Origin: Mytilus edulis
Taxonomy: Eukaryota > Mollusca > Bivalvia > Mytilida > Mytilidae
Direction of reading: 5' to 3'
Assembly (NCBI RefSeq): GCF_963676685.1
Contig: NC_092348.1
Span: forward strand, 22,047,386-22,111,385
Length of the DNA: 64,000 bases
The number at the start of each line of letters is the position of its first letter. The stretch's first letter is position 1. Below the pieces are notes generated by a model, which saw nothing but the letters and a program-made list of their open reading frames with translations, did not search any database and was not told the DNA's origin. This document shows positions 47,098 through 60,239 of this stretch, in pieces. A program made the translations under genes and the position numbers.

Positions 47098-47330
47098 GTA
47101 TTGTGCAATAGCAAGAAGTTTTCGATTGCACAGTACTCAGCAATAACAAGAAATCTTCAATTGCACAGTATTGTGCAATAGCAAGAAATTTTCAATTGCA
47201 CAGTATTGCACAATAGCAAGAAATCTTCAATTGTACAGTATTGTGCAATAGCAAGTATTTTCAATTGCACAGTATTGCGCAATAGAAAGACATATCTAAT
47301 TGCACAATATTGTGCAATAGCAAGAAATTT
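47098..47330. repeat. 35-bp minisatellite of palindromic units, seven copies
   Basis: GCAATAG-type starts at 47105, 47140, 47175, 47210, 47245, 47279 and 47314. Each unit includes ATTGCACAGTATTGTGCAAT, an 8-bp stem with a GTAT loop. Confidence 0.9.
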
Positions 47331-47339
47331 ATTTTCAAT

Positions 47340-48560
47340 TGGAGTTATCTTTCTTTGTCCAGAATAGGTAGTTGAGTAAACTTAAATCATTGTTTTATAC
47401 AATATACAATGTATATTCACTTTTACTACCAACTGATAAATTAAAACAATCTTTACCATTCAGTGATAACAAGCACTTTTTTACATTTTAATATTTTATG
47501 ATGTATCTGAATGAGTAATTATTACCTTTTTTTGAGAGGATTAATATTCAACATCATAGTGGATTGGTCAAAGGCAAAACAAAAAAATTAAGTTCATTAG
47601 ACCACATTCATTCTGTGTCAGAAACCTATGCTGTGTCAATTATTTAATCACATCCAAATTTAGAGCTGAATCCAGCTTGAATGTTGTGTCCATACTTGCC
47701 CCAACTGTTCAGGGTTCAACCTGTGCGGTCGTATAAAGCTGCGCCCTGCGGAGCATCTGGTTATTATTGTGGTCATGATAACTACTCAGTCCCATTATTT
47801 GCATTTATAATAAAACTCCCAATAATTTCTGATTTTACAGAAGTATAATACAGTAGATAGATGAAATGGTTTGACTGTGAGTGAAACAGCTACACACCAC
47901 AAACCAAAAAAAAAAACCCCACCCATAGGTCACCCTAAATTCCTATAAAACAGATAGAAAACTCCATTCTGATCAGTATTTAAAAATCAATTAAAGGCTT
48001 GTGAATGATAAATTCATGTTGAAAACAATAAAGGAAAAACAGACATCAACCAACAACAAACATCTAGTCATATATTCCCGACAACATGAAATACCAATCA
48101 ACTGAAAAAATCAAATGGAATGAAGTCTGCTCAGAAAACTAACAAAAAAATCTAACTGATATAAGAGTAGACACAGTTACTGAAAGCTGTTTTAAAGTAA
48201 ACTCCAACCAATGAACCAACCTCAGACAAAAGCAGGAATCAGTACATATCTGACTGATTGAGGTAACATGAAACATAAACAGTCTGAAAAAGCACGACCT
48301 TGTGCAATGTCAAATTATAAGTATAGTCAAACCTGTAAAGAAAGGTTATACTTTGGACCAGAGAAAACTGACCTTATAAACGAGTTGATCATTGCATTGT
48401 GGTTCAAAATATACGGATGTTTCTATACAGTGGAAGAGGATAATCACTTGACAAGTTAATTTTGCTTAATAAAGATTACTTTATAAAGCAATACTAGTGT
48501 TGGTTGTTGGACCATACACTTATGAAATAGTTTAGCAATATCATTTAATTACTCTTCATA
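47340..48560. other. No gene; one dispersed repeat
   Basis: 47690-47765 (GGGTTCAACCTGTGCGGTCG, TATAAAGCTGCGCCCTGCGG) is a recurrent mussel sequence. A 63-codon frame at 48268 has no recognised domain. Confidence 0.4.
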
Positions 48561-48564
48561 GATA

Positions 48565-48915
48565 CCAGGACTAAATTTTGTATATACGCCTGATGCGCAT
48601 TTCGTCTACAAAAGACTCATCAGTGACGCTTGAATCCAAAAAAGTTAAAAAGGCCAAATAAAGTACGAAGTTGAAGAGCATTGAGAACGAAAATCCCTAA
48701 AGGTTTTGCCAAATACAGCTAAGGTTATCTATGCCTCAGGTAGAAAAGCTTTAATATTTCAAAAAATTCAAAAATTTGTCAATAGTAAATTTATAGATAT
48801 AACCATATCAATGACAATTCATGTCAACACAAAATAGTGCTGACTACTGGGCTTTTGATACCCTCGAGGGGAAATAAATATCAACCAGCAGTGGCATCGA
48901 CCCAGTAGTTGTAAA
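48565..48915 (-). repeat. Dispersed single copy of the 358-bp repeat
   Basis: Full-length diverged unit in minus orientation, from ATACCAGGACTAAATTTTG to GGCATCGACCCAGTAG. Confidence 0.85.
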
Positions 48916-49429
48916 TAAACTCATCATAAATTATATACATAATCGTTTTCAGTACCAATGTAGACCATCCAAATATCTTACTACATTGTTAAATTCAAAC
49001 TTAATATTTGTATGTATGAAAGAATTGGGTGAAAATAGGTTTTGGTAACAAAATCGCTCAATGAATAGTGTACCATAGCAAAATTGCACAGAAGGACAGA
49101 AACTATAAAGCAGGTAAATATTAGAAACACCTATGCATTGTTCTATCTATATCCGTCCTTTCGTTTGGTTCCAATTTTATAGTTTCATTATGTACATGTA
49201 TATAACTAAGGATATGTGAAATGATTGCCAATGAGACGACTTTCAACCAAAGTTCAAATGAAGTGAATGTAAGCATCAGCATACCAAAGACGACCTAGAA
49301 AACTAAACACTAAGAAACCCGGCAGTTATACGAGGAAATCCGAAAGGCAAAAAAAAGATCTTGCTCCAAAAGGATGACGGGATTATTGTTAGGATGATTG
49401 GAACATACCCGTTGTTACCGATGTCGTCC

Positions 49430-49850
49430 GTAAATGTTTTAGAAGGTATAATTTAACTTCATCACTGGAAATTCCTGGTTCAATAGCTTTCATGTGAACA
49501 GCGATCCCCTATGAAGAAAGTTGGGTCAATTTATAGATGGAAGTCTAGATGAAGTTTACTGTATTTCTTATATAGGCGATTATAGCCTCCATTTCAAGTT
49601 CGGATAAATACCGTCAACAAAGTCACAGAACTTTGAATTATTTAGTAATAGGGCAACATCTATATAGCGGAAAATGATGTTTCAGGATAATGCTTGCGTC
49701 TTTTATTTTTTTCTAATCTCTTGCATCAAGCAAGCTAACATGAACGAAAGAACAAGTCGACAAGAAAAGGTGCACAGTTTGTTCCCATTGTAATGCCGTT
49801 TGTTTGTTGAGAAACTCGATTTGATTGGTTTTCGGATCAGTCAGACGCGT
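49430..49850 (-). mobile_element. Decayed reverse-transcriptase fragment, minus strand
   Basis: The minus strand reads GITMGTNCAPFLVDLFF (about 49810-49755), RYID.ALLLNNSKF (49665-49625) and a truncated IYP block. MGTNCAP and RYID are the substrate and catalytic motifs of the family. Stops are present. Confidence 0.7.
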
Positions 49851-50029
49851 GCTTTTTATAATGTGTGATTGCCTTTCGAATAAGATATCTACATATACTT
49901 CTTGACTTCATGTTGTTTGAATATGGAGTTGGATATGATTGGAACAATAGTGTGCCCTCTTTTTGTTTCAGGTAATAATTATACATATAAAAACGAAAAG
50001 GCGAAACTGGTTTAACAAATCAGAATACA

Positions 50030-50470
50030 GGATCAAGAATATACTAGCTAGATATTTGGAACTGAAACCATAGACGATATGAGGAGCTCAATGTTTATCA
50101 AATCCGTAAATTGGATCTGTGATACAGTATTAAGAGCTTTGAAAATATAGCCCTTGTTTATCAAGTATATGTATTTAATCTACGAAACCAATCGTATCAT
50201 AGTATGTCTTTATATTGGATCTGTTATTGTAGGCACAGTTTACCAAATGAAGCCGTCAATGATAAAAGATGGATATAGTTAAACAAATCAGTATATTGGA
50301 TCTCTGATATAGAAGGTAGAGCTTTAGAAACGAGACCATATATGATAGTAGTCATTATATATATGTTGACCTTTAGAAAGTAAAGCAATAGACGATAGAA
50401 GACAAAATGGTTATAAAACAAGTTTACTGTATCTTATACGATCTATAAACAGTGAAATGTTAGTTTCAGT
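50030..50470 (+). repeat. Degenerate tandem repeat before spacer D
   Basis: Units with ATTGGATCTGTGATA, AGAGCTTTAGAAA, ACCATA(G/T)A(C/T)GATA and TTTATCAA, related to 13370-13830. Confidence 0.55.
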
Positions 50471-50909
50471 TGTAGAATAGTATTTAGCACTTGAAATTTA
50501 AAAGCATACATGACTTAAAAAGTTGTTATTCGTTTGTGCATCACAGTTCCAGTAAGTAAATATCTAGCAGTTCTGATTTATTGGTCGGTACTGTTGCTGG
50601 TTGGCCGTTAGTCTAAGAGGGTATAACTAGCGCAGTAGCCAGTACTCGCTACTGGCATTAATATGAATATGGTGTTAACAAATTTGCTGTTACCAAATTT
50701 TTCAAAATAATTGAAATTAAGGAATATATCTCTCTCACGTTAGAGCTCTGATTGCTTTCCCAGATTCCCAAGTTATTTATTCTTAAATATATTAAGATTT
50801 TCAAAATTTTGCGAAAAGAACACAGAATAGACATGAACATTCGCATCATGCTGGATCAATTGAAATGTTTTAAAATTAATAAACATATATCTAAACTTTG
50901 CAATAATGT

Positions 50910-53400
50910 ATGGTAGACAGTCTAAAAGTCATAACTGTCAACCGAATTGAAAGAACAACCTGAAAAAGACGTTATTAAATTATAACATGAAACGACATTT
51001 TTTTTTGGTTCTAGAAAATAATTAATTCCAGTATGTTCTTTATCACAAAATTTAATAAGTTCTTTTATACCATGTTGGAATCTACCAAAAAAAAAGAAGA
51101 CAGAATAAGGTAAGGAAGCAGATCTTAAATGATATTTAAATAAATGTAACGATTCGATAGTTAGACAGTAATTAGTATATAGGGATATTTGATTGACTCC
51201 CGACGGAGCGCACAACAATGAATGTAGCATAATTTATAGTTCAATTTTTATAACTTCCGTGTAGTATTTATTAGTTTATACCATTAAGTGAAAACATTTG
51301 TGACAAGTATATTGTTATTTATGGTAATGTGCAAATGCAATATTCATAAATATGTGATGTTCCCGATCCCTAATTTATCAAACATCAAATGCATGTTTAT
51401 ATACATAAAAAAATATATTAAGCTACTTTTTTGTGTAACCATAATATGATATTAATAACATATGAAAATCATAATCTCTGCAACATGTTAGTATTACATC
51501 AAATCATATTTGGAGGTAATCAGATTTAGATTACACAAACTATCATTCTACAATATTAAATTCTATGGTGTTAGACCAGCGTTGCAATTCACATGGAGAT
51601 GCGATCATAACATATCTTCTCAGGTTTATAGTCACTGCAGGGTGTGTTGCTTGTACTATCTGGATTCAATCAAATGTGTCCCTGTGACTGTGGTTTTTGT
51701 CCTTATATTTGTACAGGTTTTTAATTTTCAGCTGTTCACATATTCCATTATAATTTGGTCTCTGATGGTTAATTGGCAATCATACTTCATATTTATTTGT
51801 ATCATGATGGATTAGTACAAGATAACCATTCTGTACGCCAAATGCGCGTTTCGTCTACAAAAGTGACATTTTAAAAAAAGGTGAAAAAAACAAAAACAAG
51901 ATGAGAATTAAAGATATAAAATTCTGAAATGTTTAGCCAAATACAGCTTAGGTAATCGTCTCATGAGGTCAAAATTCAACAAAATTTCAAAATTTCAAAG
52001 TTTTATACACAGTTAACAATTATTCTGACCATATCAAAAGCAGTTGTAGCTTTCTGTCTCGAATCGACAAAATTCTGAAGGCAAAACTTGGAAGTGATCT
52101 TTCGGTGGCAACATAGACATTGTAAAAAATTATGTTAAGGTCAGTTGAAATGATATCACGAATGCTATACCAATGATAATTGGTATTTAAAGTTGGAGTA
52201 GCATTGGCAAACATCTTTCCATAAGGAATATTGGACCAAGCCCTCTCAGTCTTAGACTAGTGACATTTAAACTTTTGATTTTAGTTGAAATGATAATGTT
52301 TATTATATAATCAGTTTTAGGCAACCTCTACTGATACGCCAATGGTATTTGGTGGGATGTTGTATCAACAGTAGCAAATATCAATCCATGAAGATTATAT
52401 TGACCCATATGTAATAGTTTACATGATGAGGCTTAGATTGTGTCACTTCGTGGGGATCACTAATGATAAGTAAACAATATTTGTTATGAAGTTTCATTAT
52501 ATTGGGCATATCTCATTTTTTTGCAAGGAGAAAATTTAAGATTTGTTTTTTCTTCTTCCTTAACTATATCAAGTAAATTTGAGAATCGCGAAATTATATC
52601 ACCTCAAAATTTGTTAGAAAGGACTATATAAACGCAAAATAAAGAATCCACGAAAATAAGTTGTTTTAGAGTAGTTTACCTGTTAAAGATTTTTAGATGT
52701 TAAGTCTCAGTTGAACGACTTACTTGTATGATCAATAAAGTCCAATAAACGTATATGGTATGCTGTTGTATTATGGTCCTTCAATAACTTTCTTTACATT
52801 TTATTTTGTATTTCTACATTTGAAACAGCTATATTGAGTCATTTGCTCTTTTCTATTCAAATACTTTTTTTTATATCAATCCTCTTCCCAATAAGGCCTT
52901 CCGATAAGTTAATAATTTTAATAAAAATGTTCAATGAACTTTAATTTCGAAATCTAAGTTTAACCTTATAAGTCTTACGTAATAAAATACTAAATACATA
53001 ACCGGTCATAACCTATAGCTTCTTTTGAGTTTCTTTTCAAATTATAACATAAAATAGTGTACAAAGGATAACATTTACAAAGTCAAATACACACTTACTT
53101 TATTCATTGTATTTTCAGTATCAATATAAACATATTTTACAGGTTGGAGACATACAAAACCCGGGATTTAGTATGATAATGTTAGATTTGTGCAATCAAC
53201 TCATACAAGAGTGTCCATCACAGATCCTTGATACTTCACATATTTTAAGTTGTCACTTGCTATTATGATTTTTTTTAAAGATTATTTTTTTCAGGTATCT
53301 AATCGAATTTTCTAGAAATGTAAAAAAAAATCCACAAAATGTACGTCAAAGAATACACGGTTTGTGTAATTAACTCCTCCCACAGTTTTTACACAGATCC
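50910..53400 (+). repeat. Intergenic spacer, copy D
   Basis: AGTCTAAAAGTCATAACTGTC, GAAGACAGAATAAGGTAAGG, ATGGTAATGTGCAAATGC, the 360-type repeat at 51815-52080, AAGTTTCATTATATTGG and GTGTAATTAACTCCTCCCAC. This copy directly precedes gene 3, as A precedes gene 2. Three further blocks with G(T/C)AATCAACTC lie at 53190, 53363 and 53615. Confidence 0.65.
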
Positions 53401-53859
53401 AAAAAACATTCCATGAAGAAATTGGAACTCACTCATTGTTAGCAACATTTATGGTAGAAGTTTTGTGTTTTTACTCCAAATTCGAGAATCTTTACATGAA
53501 GATTGCACACATGTTGACGTTGTACAACTGCTATTATTAAAGTGTTTGTGGATTTGTTTTCTCATTTTTCGTATTTTTGTGAACTTTGGAAAAATTTATG
53601 ATAGGGGGTAGAAGCTTCGTGTAATCAACTCATTTTGCACCCTGACCAACGAAACTGGAAAGGAAGATTGAACATATGTTAAGTTGTACTTCGTCTGTGT
53701 TTTTTAAAAAGAATTTTAAAGCTTCATTATTCTAATATTTTTTTCTGTTCAGAACAGAGTATACTGCATTGCATATGAAACTTTCTGTCTTATAACGCCT
53801 TTCGCCAGAATCGCATTCCGTTTTTAAAGACTCATACGTTGCGATCGATTATCAAAATG

Positions 53860-54420
53860 TTAACACCATAAAAGGCTGATGAGTATTGAGGACCCAAGAT
53901 TATGAAAGGGTTTGGCAAATGTAGCTACGATAAATTAAAGAGACATATGCATTTTTTGTCTCCCACCAATTGCACGAGTCATCATCAACTTCAGCCCATT
54001 ATACAAGACAAGTTTATACTTTCATTCTTCTATCGTATCAATATATTCCGCCAATTAAATTTCTCTTTCATGAAACATAAGCTTTTAATAACAGTTGCAG
54101 GTGGATATTTATTTCCCCAGGGTATCACAAATTCAGTAGTCAGCACTTCTGTGTTGACTTGATTAATCATTGATATGTTCATAATTATAAATTAAATGTT
54201 AACAAAACTTTGAATTTTGGAAATACTAAATACTAAATACCTCAAGAAAAGATTACCTTAGCTGCATTTGGCAAAACTGTTAGGAATATTTGGGCCTCAA
54301 TGCTATTCAACTTCGTACTTTATTTGGCCTTTTTAACATTTTTTGATTGGCGCGTCACTGATGAGTCTTTTGTAGACGAAACACGCATCTGGCGTAAATA
54401 TCAATTTTCAATACTGGTTT
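53860..54420. repeat. Dispersed copies of the 358-bp repeat
   Basis: 54095-54415 is a + unit ending GACGAAACACGCATCTGGCGTA; 53870-53940 is a minus piece, so two fragments face each other. Confidence 0.7.
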
Positions 54421-54859
54421 CTATAATGATTTTATTTAAATCATGAAAATGCGGAGTGAACTTTATTTTATTTTTTGAAGCTATACGTTGTTTTCAACTT
54501 TCTAGACTCGAGCATTTAAAACCTACAATATCAAATAGACACATCAGTGATACAAATTATCTCTAATAGACTCCTGTTTGATATGTAATGATGGTATACA
54601 TTCAAGGTAAAGTGTACTTTTTTATATTTATATATATGTGTGAAATATTATACAACAAGTATTACTTTCATATGATCTGCCCAAATATTTGCATTATTTT
54701 GCATTTGAAACAGATGTTCGAGTGAAATCCTCTTTCAGTTTTTTATACTTTTATTCAACACAAAAGAATAGCTAATTTAAATACAACGATAAGTAAATAA
54801 TGCCAAAGATTGCACATGCAACACAAAGGAAGAAACTGCTAAACCCGATAAAATATCTT

Positions 54860-54962
54860 GCAAAACATGTTACACGGATTAAACATAATTTAATTACTTC
54901 TGGGTATAAAAAGTAAAATACGGTTGATGAAACTAAATGCTCTTAGCCAAGCTTTCTTAAAG
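54860..54962 (+). promoter_or_regulatory. Gene 3 core promoter and leader exon
   Basis: ATTACTTCTGGGTATAAAAAG has its TATA box at 54905-54913. The leader (ATGCTCTTAGCCAAG...) ends at donor GTATGACT at 54963. Upstream homology to the other copies reaches about 54560. Confidence 0.65.
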
Positions 54963-56607
54963 GTATGACTTATATTTTTTTCTTTTCTTTTTCTTTTTTT
55001 TTTTCTGATATTGTGCGTTTGTATATATGTAGGTTTACTTATTATATCATCTTCTCAACCAAGAGAACCAAGAAAAAAAAACATATAGTTAAGACAAATT
55101 AACGATAAAATATGAATAATGGCATTTCATATTTTGAAACAGACTTCATCAGCTTTAATATGTTCTTGCTGTCAAAGTCAGTATCAAAAACAAATTATTA
55201 TATGTATGATGAAAGATTGTTGTTCATGTCATATCAAGGACATTGTAAATCATAAATTTTGATTTCTAGTTACATTGAAATCATAGTGAACCGAATTTAA
55301 TCAAGTTAAAAGAAAAGAAATATAGAGAGAATGATGCCCCAGTTTGTATAATGCCTTATAAAAGGACGTTAATAAGGAAGACACCACCCAAATTCGAACT
55401 TGATCTAAGTTGTGTGGTCATAACCGTTGTAGATAAGTTTCATAACATTTCGTTGAGGTAAACTAATGTAGAAAACAAAAACTAAGTTTTGGAGGTACAC
55501 ATAGACGTACAGATGGACAAGATAACACTTAATGGCTACTCTGCTTCATATAGATATCAAAGGTGACAGGCTTATAATTTGATAGCCCATACACGCGTTT
55601 CGCCTACAATAAAGAGAGGCGAAAGGTACCAGAGGGACAATCCAACTCATAGATCGAAAATAAAATGACAACGCAATGGTTAAAAAGTAAAAAGACAAAC
55701 AGACAAATAAATGTACACACGACACAACATAGAAAACTAAATACTAAGCAAAACGAACCCCACCGAAATCTAGGATGATCAGGTGCTCCGGAAGGGTAAT
55801 CAGATCCTGTTCTGCATTAGGCACCCATAAGACTCATAAGTGACGTTCCGGTCAAAATAGTTAGAAAGGGAAGCAAGTAGTTGAAGAGCATTGAGGACCC
55901 AAAATTCAAAAAAGTTGTGCCAAATACGGAAAAGATAATATATGCCCGGGGTAAAAAATCCTTATTCCATGTATTTTGAATATTTCAGATTTTGAAGACC
56001 CTTAATTTAAAAAAGTGACAATGTAATAGATATACATGTAAACACCGAAGTGCTGACTATTGGGGTGGTGAAATCCTCGGGGACAAATAACTGTCTTAAC
56101 ACATTTTGTCAAACTCATAGATCGAAAATTAAATCACAACGCAATGGATATAAAAAAAAGACACACAGACAAATACTAGTACTCAAGACACACCATAGAA
56201 AACTAAAGACTCAGCAAAACAAACCCCACCAAAATTTGGGTATGTTTACAGGTGCTCCGGAAGAATAAACAGATCCTGCTTTACATGTGGCACCCGTAAG
56301 ACACATTAGTGACGCACAGGTCAAATAGTTAGAAAGCCAAGCAAGTATCAAGTTGAAGAGCATTGAAGACCCAACATTTCCCCAAAAAATGTGCAAAATA
56401 CGAAAAAGATAATATATGCCTGGGATAAGAAAATCTTTAGTATTTTGAATAATTCAGATTTTGAAGACCGTTAATACATAAAATATAATGGATATACATG
56501 TAAACACCGAAATGCTGACTATTGGGGAGGTGATATCCTCGGGGACAAAACGTCCACCAGCAGTGGCATCAACCCAGTGACGTAACTAACATACTTTTTT
56601 TATTTAG
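54963..56607 (+). other. Gene 3 intron 1 with 468-bp repeat dimer
   Basis: Two composite repeat units (about 55605-56580) occupy the 3' half, ending only ~30 bases before the acceptor. The 5' half is AT-rich with no gene. Confidence 0.55.
55605..56580 (-). repeat. Composite 468-bp repeat, two units
   Basis: ACTCATAGATCG at 55645 and 56113. Each unit joins the retroelement tail in minus sense (CAACGCAATGG, ATAGAAAACTAAA, CACC(G/A)AAAT, AGGTGCTCCGGAAG) to the minus 358-bp-type repeat (GTTGAAGAGCATTGA, AAACACCGAA(G/A)TGCTGACTA). Confidence 0.8.
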
Positions 56608-56634
56608 ATTTCCAAGTGTATCTAACTCTGAAGC

Positions 56635-56680
56635 ATGCAGAAGATTCTTCTTATCCTTGGTCTAGTATTGATACTGGCTG
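56635..56680 (+). CDS. Gene 3 coding exon 1 (signal peptide)
   Basis: Same length and donor (GTGAGTTGCA) as gene 1 exon 1. The 5'UTR segment GAAGC before ATG is identical to gene 1. Acceptor TTTATTTAG ends at 56607. Confidence 0.8.
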
Positions 56681-57174
56681 GTGAGTTGCACATTATATAT
56701 TACCAACAGAATTAAGGAAAAAGGGAAAAGATACTATAATATAAAAAAAATTAGTACTACAAATGGGATTAACCGTAACCTGTTTGTAGTGTTGTATTGA
56801 AGAGTTGCTGTCACAATGACGTAGATCGATCCTCTTACTCCTTTTATACAAAGCATGTAGTTAATCCCAAGAAAGGGATTAAAAAAAAATATGTCTAAAT
56901 ATCGATTCACATTGGAAACAATGTTTTGCAATGTCCTATTTCATTATGGTCATCCCAACCGTGTGGAGATGTAATGTTTTAAGTTCTGATTTGATTGGAC
57001 AATAACCACAATTAACATATAATTTCATCAATTTAAACTAAGTATTTGAAAATATTCAGACAATATTCAATCCTTGGCTACTGGGAGCGTTTTCTTGTAG
57101 GGTAAAGAAAAGGGAACATACATCTTTGAAAAAGGGGAGTTCAAACTTTCTCCTAAACTATTACAATATTTAGT

Positions 57175-57405
57175 AATTCCGCTTGAGTGAATTTTTTGAA
57201 AAACTGAGGCTTTTCTACCTCAGGCATAGATTACCTTAGCTGTATTTGGCAAAACTTTTAGGATTTTTGGTCCTCAATACTCTTCAACTTCGTTCTTTAT
57301 TTGACCTTTTTAACTTTTTCGGATTCGAGCGTCACTGATGAGTCTTTTGTAGACGAAACGCGCGTCTGACGTATATTAAATTTAGTCCTGGTATCTACGA
57401 TGAGT
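57175..57405 (+). repeat. Dispersed partial 358-bp repeat
   Basis: CTACCTCAGGCATAGATTACC through GACGAAACGCGCGTCTGACG. Confidence 0.8.
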
Positions 57406-57654
57406 TTATTTACTGTAGTTAATTGATTGGGTTAAATTTGTTCATACATTTGATTTGAAATCTTGATTGCTGTCTAATTGACGAACTGCCGACAATTATC
57501 CAACACATACAAAATAGTTTTAACTTTCAAGTAAACGATTAGTACTGATAATTAACAAATACTCCTCGCATTCGCGTGAATTCATGTCTTAATCGTTGAA
57601 TATTTTTCTATATTTTGAATTTTTCAATTAGTTATTCTATAGTTGACTTAAAAG

Positions 57655-57657
<3 letters not shown>

Positions 57658-57744
<87 letters not shown>
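57658..57744. repeat. (CT)n microsatellite
   Basis: 87 bases of uninterrupted CT in gene 3 intron 2. Confidence 0.98.
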
Positions 57745-57747
<3 letters not shown>

Positions 57748-59399
57748 GAATTTTGTTGTTCGACTGATGGTCTAATATTCTCGTCTTAGACAGCAGCTAC
57801 CATAACAGTTAATGATTGCGACATTATGTGAAACATCTATACATTTCCGATGATATTTCTCAGGAATTTAGAACTTTGCAAAGTGCGTGTATGCTTCAGT
57901 TATGGTAATTGGAGCATGCCATACAAAGCCAAAGGTTTTTTTTTTATTTCATCTGACAATAAAATACTGTATTTTCTATGTCAAAATGTTCAGTTCTCAA
58001 CTAGAACAGTACTTATATCGATCTTCATTTAAATTGGTATTACGTTGTACGAAATTTTACCTGGCGACAAGTTTATATGTTTGTTAAAGTGACCCAAGCT
58101 AATCAACGGTTTCAACGGGTAATCCGTTTATCGAATAGGGCATTTATGATCATCAAGATTGACTTATTCAAACAGAATCGGTCAGTCGACATTTGTCTTT
58201 TCATTTAAAGAATGTTTCAACGAAAACACACTTTGCAATGTTTATCCTAGTTTCATGGAGTGACAGGAAGTCGAAAACCATACTGAACTTGTTAAACAGT
58301 ACTGGTTTTCCGTTTTACAAAAACGCAAATTAAGATGCAGTTTGTCTTTGCTTGCTTCAAAGGAAAAGCGCATCTGAATAAAGAACTATGACTTAATTCT
58401 ATGTGTTACTAACATTAGGATTCCCCCTTAAGATATGTCTAAGATAATGCCTACATAATTCTGGCTTTAGAATCAATATGTCTAGGTCTTGTTAGTTATG
58501 GGCAAAATTAAAAAAAAAAGGTCTTAGTAGCAGGATGGATAGGGTTTTTTGGTGCATTGGTCATCTTTTTCTGTATTATTTATTCTCTAATACAAATTGT
58601 TATTATTTAATAGGTCAACACACCCATTGTTCTGTTTTCTTCATTAAATTACCTGTTTGTTGCTTCTTCGTTATTTTTTTTTAATGAAAAGGCAAAATTC
58701 TGTACTACATATAGACTATAACTATAAGGACAATAGTCACTATCTAAGTCTCATAAGTCACTGCTTGGAGACATGAACATTCATATATGATGTTTAGTGG
58801 CAAAAACACAGGTGCTTTATTTTATACATTATTGTCATATTTCTATTCTTCTACATATGAAATACTGACAAAGAAAATAAGAGTACACATGTTGTCTTTT
58901 TTATGTATATAGACCCTATGCAAATACTTACTTTTTGCATATGGTAAATGATGAAAAATGCAGGCTGAGTGCATAAGAAGTATAGCTTTAACATGGTTTC
59001 AATTTGGAAGAAGAAATCAAAACAAGGCGGCTCTAAGGTTGGTTCGTTTCAAACTAGCGACAAAACTTAGAAGCTGACGATCTTCCTGGCTCAAACTTTT
59101 AGGGAGCAAGAACAGCCCTCGAAAGGGTTTCCGACTTTAAAACAAAGGTCCGTTAGTTATCATAACCTTGAAGAACTTTTTACAAATGTAAAATATAGAG
59201 ATTTGAATTATTGTGGAATATTTGTTTTCCTACAAAAAAAAAACACTTGCAATCCAACTATATGCTATTTAAATGTACATTCTTTAAAAGACAATCCATG
59301 AAAAGTCATGAATAATTATCACGCATAATCGTCATGCTTAACCGATTTGTTAGGTTTAATACCACCATTGATTTACCCCTATTAGTCTTTGTTATATTT

Positions 59400-59830
59400 G
59401 CACTTTTAAAAAAAATAAAATCTGTAGAAATTATCTTTGTTTCAAATAAAGAAATACTAGGCATGAGTAAAGTTTTATCCTGTTCAGTACTATAGAAAAA
59501 AAATCACATAGCTGTTCATTGCATATAAAAAAAAGAACCATCATTGGAAGTTAATCAATAAGATGTCTCCCCTTTTTTTATTTCTGTACAAGGTTCAGTC
59601 ACCATGTAACCTCAAGATTATAAACTATTATATAGGAATCCAAGTTAAAAAAAATAATGGTGCTTTGAAATACCCAAGACATATGTTTATGACACAGAAA
59701 TCTTTTACTGCAATAAAATGTTGGAGTAATTACCTACAACTGTCAAATTCAAAGGAATATATTTTTCGAGATATTTTCGTATACAACCGAATGTGACGTA
59801 CCATGATTTGGTGGTATTACACCGGCAAGT
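59400..59830 (+). repeat. Partner of the 3410-3840 segment
   Basis: Described at 3410; lies in gene 3 intron 2, between the signal and scaffold exons. Confidence 0.6.
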
Positions 59831-60239
59831 ATTATTTCTTTAACACCTTTTTGAAATAGTGAAAAGCATCAGCTCGTTCTATATAATACTCTTTTGTAAT
59901 GAGTCTTAATTAATACTTCTTTCAATTAATTGTAACATGTGTTATGCATTCTTTTTGTATACATGGTTATTTGGGGTCGGTTTTTTTTGCAGTTAAAAAA
60001 ATACTTCTACAATAATTTAAATCTGTAAAGGAACATAGAATACACCTATGATTATCCAGGATTTCCTCTTTGGTAAGTGTCGTGAGGTTATATGTTGAGT
60101 TTATAAGTGAATTGTCAATACCTAACTCGTTTATCAAGCAGTTAATGTAATGAGTTTTAAACACAAAACGTTGTGTTGTTTGGGGCTTTATCTGCGGGGA
60201 CAATAACATACTTGTCATGAGGTAAGATACATGTTTTTG

